In this document: positions 1 through 5,823 of the stretch, piece by piece
Position numbering within the stretch: position 1 is the stretch's first letter
How the letters are laid out: the number at the start of each line of letters is the position of its first letter
NCBI GenBank assembly: GCA_903879995.1
Contig: CAIRNW010000329.1
Location: 1 to 7,283 of the forward strand
Direction: 5' to 3'
From: an uncultured Bacteroidota bacterium
GTDB taxonomy: Bacteria; Bacteroidota; Bacteroidia; Chitinophagales; Chitinophagaceae
Length of the DNA: 7,283 nucleotides
Notes under the pieces: generated by a model
The model's database searches: none
What the model saw: only the letters and a program-made list of their open reading frames with translations
Told to the model about the DNA's origin: nothing
Program-made: the position numbers and the translations under genes

Positions 1-371
1 CTTATGAGTTATCCAAAGCCTATTCCAAAACCAGGAAGGCATTTGGTACGGAAATCATGAATCACCAAATAATCGCTTTCAAGCTAGCCGATATGGCTAC
101 CCGTGTGGAGGCTGCTCGTTTGCTTTGTTTGAAGTCGGCCTGGGAAAAGGACAATGGGTTGGATTATACCATTAGTTCATCTATGGCAAAAGTATTCGCA
201 TCTGAAACTGCCATGTGGGCTTCCACGGAAGCCGTGCAAATTCATGGAGGTTATGGGTACGTGAAAGAGTATCATGTAGAACGACTGATGCGCGATGCAA
301 AAATCACTCAGATTTATGAGGGAACCAGCGAAGTGCAACGAATAGTGATCAGCCGTGGTATTTTGAAGTAG
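1..371 (+). CDS. Acyl-CoA dehydrogenase, C-terminal part (5' end outside window)
   Basis: This is the last 122 residues of a flavin-dependent acyl-CoA dehydrogenase, which introduces the alpha-beta double bond into an acyl-CoA and passes electrons to ETF. The open frame runs in from the left edge (first full codon at base 3), so the ATG at 57 is internal and not the start. The visible part is the C-terminal all-helical domain. It has the family motif QIHGGYGY (FAD/subunit contacts), then [16 protein letters not shown] near the end. The Glu of YEGT, codon 318-320, sits where short- and medium-chain members carry the catalytic base. The ending ISRGILK is typical of the family. Substrate (short-chain, branched-chain or other) cannot be decided from this fragment. 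The stop TAG lies 9 bp before the next gene, which suggests one transcript. Confidence 0.93.
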   Translation, partial: YELSKAYSKTRKAFGTEIMNHQIIAFKLADMATRVEAARLLCLKSAWEKDNGLDYTISSSMAKVFASETAMWASTEAVQIHGGYGYVKEYHVERLMRDAKITQIYEGTSEVQRIVISRGILK

Positions 372-380
372 CTTTACAGT

Positions 381-1040
381 ATGCCTGTTTCAGTCGCAAA
401 TTTCTTAAGGATCAAAAAGGAGGTCGAAGAAGCTGGTGCTTTGCTAGTGGCAGTATCAAAAAAAAAGCCCATAGAAGATATTTTAACTCTGTATAAACAG
501 GGGCAACGTGATTTTGGTGAAAACTATGTGCAAGAGTTAATTGAGAAGCAGCCTTTATTACCCGCAGATATACGTTGGCATTTTATCGGGCATCTTCAGC
601 GAAATAAAGTCAAGTATATTGTTCCCATTTGTTCCTTAATTCAGGGTGTGGACAGCCTGGCACTATTGGATGAAATTAACAAACAAGCCATTCGATGTAA
701 TCGAACTATTGATTGCTTATTGCAAGTACATATTGCACAAGAGGAAACTAAGTTTGGTTTTGATGAAGCTGAATTGGCCAGTATAATGCCTTTACTAGCA
801 GCAAGAAAAAATGTTCGTATACTGGGCCTTATGGGAATGGCTAGTTTTACGGCTGAGGAGTCGCAAATAAGGGCAGAGTTTCAGCATTTGAAAAGAATAG
901 CAACGCAACATGCTGCCTATTTTTCATTAACAGGAACCCCTGTTGTATCAATGGGAATGAGTGGAGATTATTCAATTGCGTTGAAAGAAGGAAGCACGTT
1001 GGTAAGAATAGGAAGTCTTCTTTTCGGTGCACGTCAATAG
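381..1040 (+). CDS. yggS: YggS/PROSC family pyridoxal phosphate homeostasis protein
   Basis: A 219-residue cytosolic PLP-binding protein of the YggS/PLPBP family. The family has a single alanine-racemase-like TIM barrel, buffers free PLP and affects vitamin B6 and amino-acid homeostasis; no enzymatic activity is established for it. Visible motifs in order: LLVAVSKKKP, where Lys27 is the expected Schiff-base lysine; FGENYVQEL; WHFIGHLQRNK (about 66-76); LLQVHIAQEETKFGF; LGLMGMAS; and the phosphate-binding end SMGMSGDYSIALKEGSTLVRIGSLLFG. It is slightly shorter at the N-terminus than E. coli YggS (234 residues). The ATG at 381 is the only reasonable start, because an in-frame TAG (the stop of the preceding gene) lies 9 bp upstream. 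No Shine-Dalgarno sequence is visible. The active-site lysine codon sits inside a run of nine A. Confidence 0.95.
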   Translation: MPVSVANFLRIKKEVEEAGALLVAVSKKKPIEDILTLYKQGQRDFGENYVQELIEKQPLLPADIRWHFIGHLQRNKVKYIVPICSLIQGVDSLALLDEINKQAIRCNRTIDCLLQVHIAQEETKFGFDEAELASIMPLLAARKNVRILGLMGMASFTAEESQIRAEFQHLKRIATQHAAYFSLTGTPVVSMGMSGDYSIALKEGSTLVRIGSLLFGARQ

Positions 1041-1055
1041 TTTTAATCAGAACCC

Positions 1056-1063
1056 TATATTCG
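1056..1063 (+). promoter_or_regulatory. Possible Bacteroidota -7 element before the cupin gene
   Basis: TATATTCG differs by one base from the Bacteroidota -7 consensus TAnnTTTG. It ends 4 bp before the ATG at 1068, the same spacing as the perfect element before the Fe-S carrier gene at 5403. No convincing -33 TTG lies at the usual distance upstream, so the call is weak. If it is active, the cupin gene would have its own near-leaderless transcript in addition to read-through from yggS. Confidence 0.25.
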
Positions 1064-1067
1064 TTTT

Positions 1068-1568
1068 ATGGCACCTTCGGATTTCATCAATCGCTTTTCA
1101 ATGCAACCGCATCCAGAGGGGGGCTTTTATTCTTCCACCTATCAAGCTTCTTTTCTGATACCACAGCATAGTTTACCGGGTTCCTTCCATGCAAGTAGGC
1201 CTGTTAGTTCAGCTATTTATTATTTATTGGAGCAAGGGGATTTTTCTTCTTTTCACCGAATTGCCAGTGATGAGTGTTGGCATTTTTATGCTGGAGATCC
1301 ATTATGGATTCATGCATTAGCACCTGATGGCTCTTATACCCGCACAACGTTGGGGCCATATGAGGGGATGACTTTTCAATATGTCGTGAAAGCAGGCACT
1401 TGGTTTGCGAGTGAGCCAGCTTTTGGATCAAACTTCAGTTTTGTCGGTTGTACCGTTTCTCCGGGATTTCATTTTGATGAATTTGAGATGGCTACTGCTG
1501 ATCGGCTAATCTCCCAGTATCCCACTCAGGCCTCTTTAATCACACGGCTCTGCCGTGCCCCACTTTAA
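1068..1568 (+). CDS. Cupin superfamily protein, DUF985/Cupin_5 family
   Basis: A 166-residue soluble protein with the hallmarks of the DUF985 (Cupin_5) family, a single-domain beta-barrel cupin whose biochemical role is not established. Visible motifs are [12 protein letters not shown] near residues 14-25; [22 protein letters not shown], with the following [13 protein letters not shown] strand; [12 protein letters not shown]; and the closing [20 protein letters not shown]. The family members with known structure use the His/Glu positions around HxxxxDExWHFY and PGFHFDEFE for a possible metal or ligand site, but no ligand can be assigned here. The ATG at 1068 gives the usual short lead ([14 protein letters not shown]); the internal ATG at 1101 would cut into the first motif. 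It lies 27 bp after yggS and 34 bp before glnS. Confidence 0.9.
   Translation: MAPSDFINRFSMQPHPEGGFYSSTYQASFLIPQHSLPGSFHASRPVSSAIYYLLEQGDFSSFHRIASDECWHFYAGDPLWIHALAPDGSYTRTTLGPYEGMTFQYVVKAGTWFASEPAFGSNFSFVGCTVSPGFHFDEFEMATADRLISQYPTQASLITRLCRAPL
1543..1557. repeat. Short perfect inverted repeat at the 3' end of the cupin gene
   Basis: CACGGC and GCCGTG are perfect 6-bp arms around a 3-base loop (TCT), inside the last codons of the cupin gene and 46 bp before the glnS start. In RNA this would be a compact GC-rich hairpin. It is followed by CCCCACTTTAATTT rather than a clean U-run, so it is not a standard intrinsic terminator. It could be an RNA-stability or attenuating structure, or chance within a coding sequence. 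Confidence 0.3.
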
Positions 1569-1593
1569 TTTGCGTTATCTTCGCGCTTTTACC

Positions 1594-1598
1594 AGGAG
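1594..1598 (+). promoter_or_regulatory. Shine-Dalgarno sequence for glnS
   Basis: AGGAG lies 4 bases upstream of the ATG at 1603. It is the only clear Shine-Dalgarno match before any gene start in this window, and it supports 1603 over the in-frame upstream GTG at 1555. The 4-base spacing is on the short side. Confidence 0.55.
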
Positions 1599-1602
1599 AA
1601 CT

Positions 1603-3255
1603 ATGGCTGAAGAAAAAAGTTTAAATTTTATTGAGGAAATTATCGACACGCATTTAAAGGAAGGTGTTTATACTTCTATTGTCACTCGTTTTCCTCCAGA
1701 GCCCAATGGCTATTTGCATATTGGGCATGCCTCTAGTATCTGTTTGAATTTTGGGCTTACCAAACGATTTCCTGGGTACACCAACCTTCGCTTTGATGAT
1801 ACAAATCCTGTAACAGAAGATACCGAGTATGTGGATAGCATAAAGGAAGATGTACGCTGGCTGGGTTTTGAATGGAAGCATGAACGCTACGCGAGCGATT
1901 ATTTTGATCAGCTATACACTTTTGCACTAGCCTTGATTGAAAAAGGGCTGGCTTATGTGGATGACTTAACAGCTGAGGAAATAGCTAGCCAAAAAGGAAC
2001 ACCTACGGAGCCTGGTAAAAATAGTCCTTACCGCGATAGAAGTATTGAAGAGAATCGGGATCTATTTATACGAATGAAAAATGGTGAATTTCCGGATGGG
2101 GCCAAAACGTTACGTGCTAAAATTGATATGGAGCATATCAATATGTTGATGCGTGATCCCATTTTATATCGTATAAAACATGCGCATCATCATCGTACAG
2201 GTGATAAGTGGTGTATCTATCCGATGTATGATTTTGCACATGGGCAAAGTGATTCTATTGAGCAGGTAACTCATTCTATCTGCACGATGGAGTTTGTTCC
2301 TCACCGCGAATTGTATGATTGGTTAATCAAGCAGCTGGAGATTTATCCCTCTCATCAATATGAGTTTGCACGTAGAAATATAAATTACACAGTTACCAGC
2401 AAACGAAAGCTTCTACAACTTGTGCAAGAGAAGAAGGTTGCAGGCTGGGATGATCCTCGAATGCCTACCATTAGTGGACTTAGACGACGTGGTTATACAC
2501 CAGAAAGTATTCGAGAATTTTGTGAGCGGATTGGCGTAGCAAAGCGTGATAACTTAGTTGATGTAGGTTTGTTAGAATTTTGTGTTAGAGAGCATCTTAA
2601 CCGCACTGCACTACGTCGTATGGTAGTGTTTGATCCAGTAAAAGTAGTACTACTGAATTATCAAGGAGAAGAATGGTTGAACTCTGAAAATAATCCTGAA
2701 GATCCCGCTGGAGGCCATCGACAAATTCCATTCAGTCGTGAGATTTATATCGAACGCGAAGATTTTATGGAGAACCCTCCCAAGAAGTATTTTAGATTGG
2801 CGCCGGGTCAGCTTGTTCGTTTGAAAAGTGCTTACATCATCCGTTGTGAGGAAGTTATAAAGGATCAAGATGGAGTAATAATTGAAATTCATTGTACGTA
2901 TATACCTGAAAGTAAAAGTGGCGCTGATACCAGTGGAATATCGGTCAAAGGCACCTTGCATTGGGTGAGTGTCCCGCATGCCGTCAAAGCAGAAGTACGG
3001 TTATATGACCGGCTGTTCAATGTAGAAAATCCTACCGATGAATCACAGGATTTTATGCATTACCTCAATCCCTCATCACTGGAGGTGTTGCCTCAGGTAA
3101 TGGCTGAACCTTCTTTACTGGAAGCAAAAACCGGTGATCGGTATCAGTTTGTTCGCAAAGGTTATTTTGTACTTGATAAAGACAGTCAATCCACCCATTT
3201 AGTATTCAATAAAACAGTGGGATTAAAAGACGGGTGGAATCCTGCAAAAGGGTAG
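1603..3255 (+). CDS. glnS: Glutaminyl-tRNA synthetase (class I aminoacyl-tRNA synthetase)
   Basis: A 550-residue cytosolic enzyme that charges tRNA-Gln with glutamine using ATP. It matches the length and layout of E. coli GlnRS (554 residues). Residues 28-42 ([15 protein letters not shown]) hold the class I HIGH signature at 39-42. Then come [51 protein letters not shown], and the second signature as VTSKR (264-268), where E. coli has [23 protein letters not shown] follows, then the two beta-barrel anticodon-binding domains ([30 protein letters not shown]). The start is set at ATG 1603: it gives the usual N-terminus ([14 protein letters not shown]) and has AGGAG upstream, while a GTG at 1555 would add 16 unrelated residues overlapping the cupin gene. 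No YqeY-like tail is fused. The gene converges on the mutase gene, with 9 bp between stop codons. Confidence 0.97.
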   Translation: MAEEKSLNFIEEIIDTHLKEGVYTSIVTRFPPEPNGYLHIGHASSICLNFGLTKRFPGYTNLRFDDTNPVTEDTEYVDSIKEDVRWLGFEWKHERYASDYFDQLYTFALALIEKGLAYVDDLTAEEIASQKGTPTEPGKNSPYRDRSIEENRDLFIRMKNGEFPDGAKTLRAKIDMEHINMLMRDPILYRIKHAHHHRTGDKWCIYPMYDFAHGQSDSIEQVTHSICTMEFVPHRELYDWLIKQLEIYPSHQYEFARRNINYTVTSKRKLLQLVQEKKVAGWDDPRMPTISGLRRRGYTPESIREFCERIGVAKRDNLVDVGLLEFCVREHLNRTALRRMVVFDPVKVVLLNYQGEEWLNSENNPEDPAGGHRQIPFSREIYIEREDFMENPPKKYFRLAPGQLVRLKSAYIIRCEEVIKDQDGVIIEIHCTYIPESKSGADTSGISVKGTLHWVSVPHAVKAEVRLYDRLFNVENPTDESQDFMHYLNPSSLEVLPQVMAEPSLLEAKTGDRYQFVRKGYFVLDKDSQSTHLVFNKTVGLKDGWNPAKG

Positions 3256-3264
3256 AGTGTTGAA

Positions 3265-4824
3265 TTATTGATGCTCACCAAATACTCCTCTAAGTGTAGT
3301 TGCTATCTCGCCTAATGTGCAATAATTTTCAACTGCTTCTACTACCGATGGCATAAGATTGACCCCCTCCTTTGCATGATTTTCTATTTTCTCTAAACTA
3401 GTAGTTACGTTGTGGGCCTCTCTTCTTGCTTTTAGGTCAGCGATCCGAGCTATTTGTTGCGCTCGAATTGTTTCATTGATTCGTAGTAATGGAATTTTTT
3501 TCTCCTCAGCAACCTGATATTGATTTACGCCTACAATAATTTTTTCTTTTTTCTCGAGTGATTGCTGAAACTGATAAGCACTGCTGGCAATCTCATCCTG
3601 CATATATCCTTGCTCAATAGCCGCAACACTTCCTCCCAGCAGATCAATTTTTTTCATAATCTCAAGCGATTCCTTTTCCAATGCATCGGTTAAATATTCT
3701 ACATAGTAGGATCCTGCCAGTGGATCCGCAGTGGCTGTAACTCCACTTTCGTGCGCAATTATTTGTTGTGTTCTGAGCGCAATCCTGGCTGCTTCCTCAG
3801 TGGGGAGGCTTAGTGCTTCGTCATACCCATTTGTATGTAAGGACTGTGTCCCTCCTAATACGGCTGCAAGGGATTGTAAAGTAACGCGCGCGATATTATT
3901 CAGGGGCTGTTGCGCTGTGAGCGTGCTACCTCCTGTTTGCGTGTGGAAGCGCAACATCATGGCTTTAGGATCTTTTGCCCCCATTTCCTTCATCAGGTTA
4001 GCCCAGATTCTTCTCGCAGCTCTGAACTTGGCTACCTCTTCAAAAAGATCATTATGGGCGTTAAAGAAAAAAGATAGCCTTTTCCCAAATACATCAATGT
4101 CCAATCCTTTTTCGAGCGCTGCTTTTACATATGCTTTACCATTGCTTAGGGTAAATGCAATTTCCTGGGCTGCCGTACTTCCAGCCTCTCTGATATGATA
4201 GCCAGATATTGAAATAGTATTCCATTTTGGAATCTCTTTGCTGCACCATTCAAAAATATCAGTGATAATGCGCATGGATGGTTTGGGCGGGTAGATGTAA
4301 GTGCCCCTTGCTGCATATTCTTTCAGGATATCATTTTGTATGGTGCCGTTTAGTTGACGGATGTCACATCCCTGTTTTTTGGCAACGGCAGCATAAAAAG
4401 CTAATAGAATAAAACCAGTAGCGTTAATGGTCATGGACGTGCTTACCTCATTCAGACGAATCCCTTTGAATAGTGTTTCCATATCCTCTATGGAGTCAAT
4501 GGCAACTCCTACTTTTCCAACTTCTCCCTCTGCTAAGGGGTGATCACTGTCGTATCCAATTTGAGTTGGTAAATCAAAAGCAACACTTAAACCGCTGACT
4601 CCTTGAGAAAGTAAGTAGTGATAACGTTGGTTACTTTCCTCAGCTGTGGAAAATCCAGCATACTGACGCATGGTCCACAAACGTCCCCGATACATGTCTG
4701 GTTGGATTCCACGGGTAAATGGAAATTCACCGGGAAGCGACTGAGACTCCCTCGAAATATCAGTGGCACTGTATACTTTCTTTATTGATATGCCTGAGTC
4801 AGTAAATTTTTCTTCATTTTCCAT
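3265..4824 (-). CDS. Methylmalonyl-CoA mutase family catalytic chain, without B12-binding domain
   Basis: A 519-residue protein covering only the N-terminal TIM-barrel substrate domain of adenosylcobalamin-dependent acyl-CoA mutases, which interconvert methylmalonyl-CoA and succinyl-CoA or related branched and linear acyl-CoAs. Motifs: [122 protein letters not shown]. By alignment to the Propionibacterium enzyme, Tyr55, Arg173 and Tyr209-His210 match Tyr89, Arg207 and Tyr243-His244. Tyr plus Arg fits a carboxylated substrate; isobutyryl-CoA mutases have Phe/Gln. The chain ends at [15 protein letters not shown], just where full-length mutases continue into the cobalamin domain, so a separate B12-binding subunit must be supplied from elsewhere. 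ATG 4824 is preferred to TTG 4830. It follows the membrane-protein gene by 12 bp. Confidence 0.93.
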   Translation of the reverse strand: MENEEKFTDSGISIKKVYSATDISRESQSLPGEFPFTRGIQPDMYRGRLWTMRQYAGFSTAEESNQRYHYLLSQGVSGLSVAFDLPTQIGYDSDHPLAEGEVGKVGVAIDSIEDMETLFKGIRLNEVSTSMTINATGFILLAFYAAVAKKQGCDIRQLNGTIQNDILKEYAARGTYIYPPKPSMRIITDIFEWCSKEIPKWNTISISGYHIREAGSTAAQEIAFTLSNGKAYVKAALEKGLDIDVFGKRLSFFFNAHNDLFEEVAKFRAARRIWANLMKEMGAKDPKAMMLRFHTQTGGSTLTAQQPLNNIARVTLQSLAAVLGGTQSLHTNGYDEALSLPTEEAARIALRTQQIIAHESGVTATADPLAGSYYVEYLTDALEKESLEIMKKIDLLGGSVAAIEQGYMQDEIASSAYQFQQSLEKKEKIIVGVNQYQVAEEKKIPLLRINETIRAQQIARIADLKARREAHNVTTSLEKIENHAKEGVNLMPSVVEAVENYCTLGEIATTLRGVFGEHQ

Positions 4825-4836
4825 AGTCAAAGGCGC

Positions 4837-5343
4837 TTACATTATTTTTTTAGCTTCTCTATTGAGCGTTTGCGTTACCAATTCTCGCAAAGATCCCTCA
4901 GGTTGGGCCATTTCCAGTTCAAGAATCTTTTTGGTAAAAACAGAGGCTGGTTCTGTGGGGGTTAAGGAGCTATATACCTGATTTATTAGCATGATTTCTT
5001 GCTCTTTGAGATTTCGAACCGCATCCCAGGCTAATTGGCTTACATAAAGTTGTTGTGAGGTATTGTAGGCAAACTCTTGTCTGATATTGTCTAACAAAAG
5101 TTGTTTCATCTCCAAGGAACTTATACCAGGCTGGTAGAGCCTATTAATAAGTTCAGACAAAGCAATACGTTCGGTTAACAATACCAATCGCTCATAGGCT
5201 TGAAGCTGCAGAGGAGTTGATTCAAATTGTTTTCCATTTGCGATTGCTTCGGTTTTTTGGTTGTTGAGCTGGAAGGCTCTTGCACTTAGAATTACAGCAA
5301 GTACGGACAGGGCAAAGCTGAAGGTGACCAGATCTATTGTCAT
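4837..5343 (-). CDS. Uncharacterised single-pass membrane protein, probably Bacteroidota-specific
   Basis: A 168-residue protein of unknown function. Residues about 5-24 (LVTFSFALSVLAVILSARAF) form one hydrophobic N-terminal segment with an acidic residue before it (Asp4) and basic residues after it (Arg22, Lys30). By the positive-inside rule this favours an anchored protein with its C-terminal domain in the cytoplasm; a cleaved signal peptide seems less likely because there is no basic N-region. The rest looks mainly alpha-helical, with a recognisable block QAYERLVLLTERI at 48-60 and a charged C-terminus ending in NREAKKIM. From memory it resembles a small family conserved in Bacteroidota (annotated, I believe, as a DUF7935-like protein), but I cannot verify this. 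It is the first gene of a unit with the mutase chain 12 bp downstream, so a role tied to that enzyme is possible but unproven. Confidence 0.85.
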   Translation of the reverse strand: MTIDLVTFSFALSVLAVILSARAFQLNNQKTEAIANGKQFESTPLQLQAYERLVLLTERIALSELINRLYQPGISSLEMKQLLLDNIRQEFAYNTSQQLYVSQLAWDAVRNLKEQEIMLINQVYSSLTPTEPASVFTKKILELEMAQPEGSLRELVTQTLNREAKKIM

Positions 5344-5362
5344 ATAGGATAGTTCGGAATGT

Positions 5363-5393
5363 CAAAAGTAGTTGATTCCACAGCTTTATCTAA
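5363..5393 (-). promoter_or_regulatory. Putative promoter of the membrane protein-mutase unit
   Basis: On the - strand TACTTTTG (5370 down to 5363) is a perfect match to the Bacteroidota -7 consensus TAnnTTTG. A TTAG at 5393-5390 stands 19 bases upstream, the usual spacing, but matches the -33 TTTG only partly. The start codon at 5343 lies 19 bases downstream, so the leader would be very short. Positions overlap the oppositely directed promoter of the Fe-S carrier gene. Confidence 0.5.
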
Positions 5394-5398
5394 TTTTG
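5372..5398 (+). promoter_or_regulatory. Putative promoter of the Fe-S carrier gene
   Basis: TAATTTTG (5391-5398) is a perfect Bacteroidota -7 element (TAnnTTTG). A TTG at 5372-5374 lies 16 bases upstream, slightly closer than the usual 17-23. The ATG at 5403 is only 4 bases beyond the element, which puts the expected transcription start at or next to the start codon and predicts a leaderless or nearly leaderless mRNA. No Shine-Dalgarno sequence is present, which agrees with this. Confidence 0.5.
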
Positions 5399-5402
5399 CG
5401 GT

Positions 5403-5750
5403 ATGGAAATGACCACAACAACCGTTCCGGTACTATTCACAGCGGGTGCCGTAAATGCTATTCAGAAATTGCTCAAAGAGGATTCGTCTGCTTCCAGCAA
5501 GGCCCTTCGAGTAGGGGTAAAAGGTGGGGGTTGCTCTGGAATGACTTACGTGCTGGAATTTGATACTCCTACCGAAAAGGATATTCATTTCTCAATTGAG
5601 GGAATTCCTTGTGTGATGGATCGGTCACATGAAATTTATCTATTGGGAATGGAAATTGATTGGCAGGATGGATTGCAGAACAGAGGGTTTACGTTTACAA
5701 ACCCAAATGCCAGTAAAACCTGCGGTTGCGGAACCAGCTTTGCAGTATAA
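5403..5750 (+). CDS. A-type iron-sulfur cluster carrier/assembly protein (HesB/IscA/SufA family)
   Basis: A 115-residue cytosolic protein of the A-type carrier family, which receives a nascent Fe-S cluster from the SUF or ISC scaffold and hands it to target apoproteins. The three conserved cluster ligands are present: Cys44 in GGGCSGMTY and Cys107/Cys109 in TCGCGTSF, with the usual spacing of about 60 residues. The rest of the fold also fits (FTAGAVNAIQKLL at the N-terminus, LRVGVKGGGCSG, GMEIDWQDGLQNRGFTFTNPNA). Cys70 is an additional, non-canonical cysteine. Length is typical. It could be called SufA, IscA or ErpA; the sequence alone does not decide, and no other suf or isc gene is in the window. 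ATG 5403 is taken as start; ATG 5409 two codons later is equally possible. It is transcribed alone, divergent from the membrane-protein gene and ending at a strong terminator. Confidence 0.95.
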   Translation: MEMTTTTVPVLFTAGAVNAIQKLLKEDSSASSKALRVGVKGGGCSGMTYVLEFDTPTEKDIHFSIEGIPCVMDRSHEIYLLGMEIDWQDGLQNRGFTFTNPNASKTCGCGTSFAV

Positions 5751-5768
5751 CACTTTTGTAATTGCAAT

Positions 5769-5805
5769 AAAAAAACCGGAGTAGTTGAGTGCTCCGGTTT
5801 TTTTT
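5769..5805. terminator. Bidirectional intrinsic terminator between the Fe-S carrier gene and secDF
   Basis: A GC stem, CCGGAG (5776-5781) with CTCCGG (5792-5797), encloses a 10-base loop. It is flanked by seven A on the left (5769-5775) and eight T on the right (5798-5805), which extend the pairing and supply a U-run in either direction. It lies 18 bp past the carrier stop codon and 18 bp past the secDF stop on the other strand, so it can end both convergent transcripts. Confidence 0.92.
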
Positions 5806-5823
5806 GTATCCAGTAGAAGGATT

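Noticed and set aside
1555..1602. GTG-initiated 16-residue N-terminal extension of GlnRS
   Set aside because: It would overlap the cupin gene and adds residues absent from the family, whereas ATG 1603 has AGGAG upstream and a normal N-terminus.
2650..2979. 109-residue open frame on the - strand inside glnS
   Set aside because: It is antisense to conserved GlnRS anticodon-domain sequence with no family features.
3731..4198. 155-residue open frame on the + strand opposite the mutase gene
   Set aside because: It lies wholly antisense to a well-conserved coding region, has no recognisable domain, and is Cys/Ser/Leu-rich as expected of a shadow frame.
4825..4830. TTG start two codons upstream of the mutase ATG
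   Set aside because: ATG at 4824 is the stronger initiator and the two extra residues have no support.
5372..5563. 63-residue frame overlapping the start of the Fe-S carrier gene
   Set aside because: It begins within the promoter region and runs out of frame through the conserved carrier sequence, so it is a shadow.
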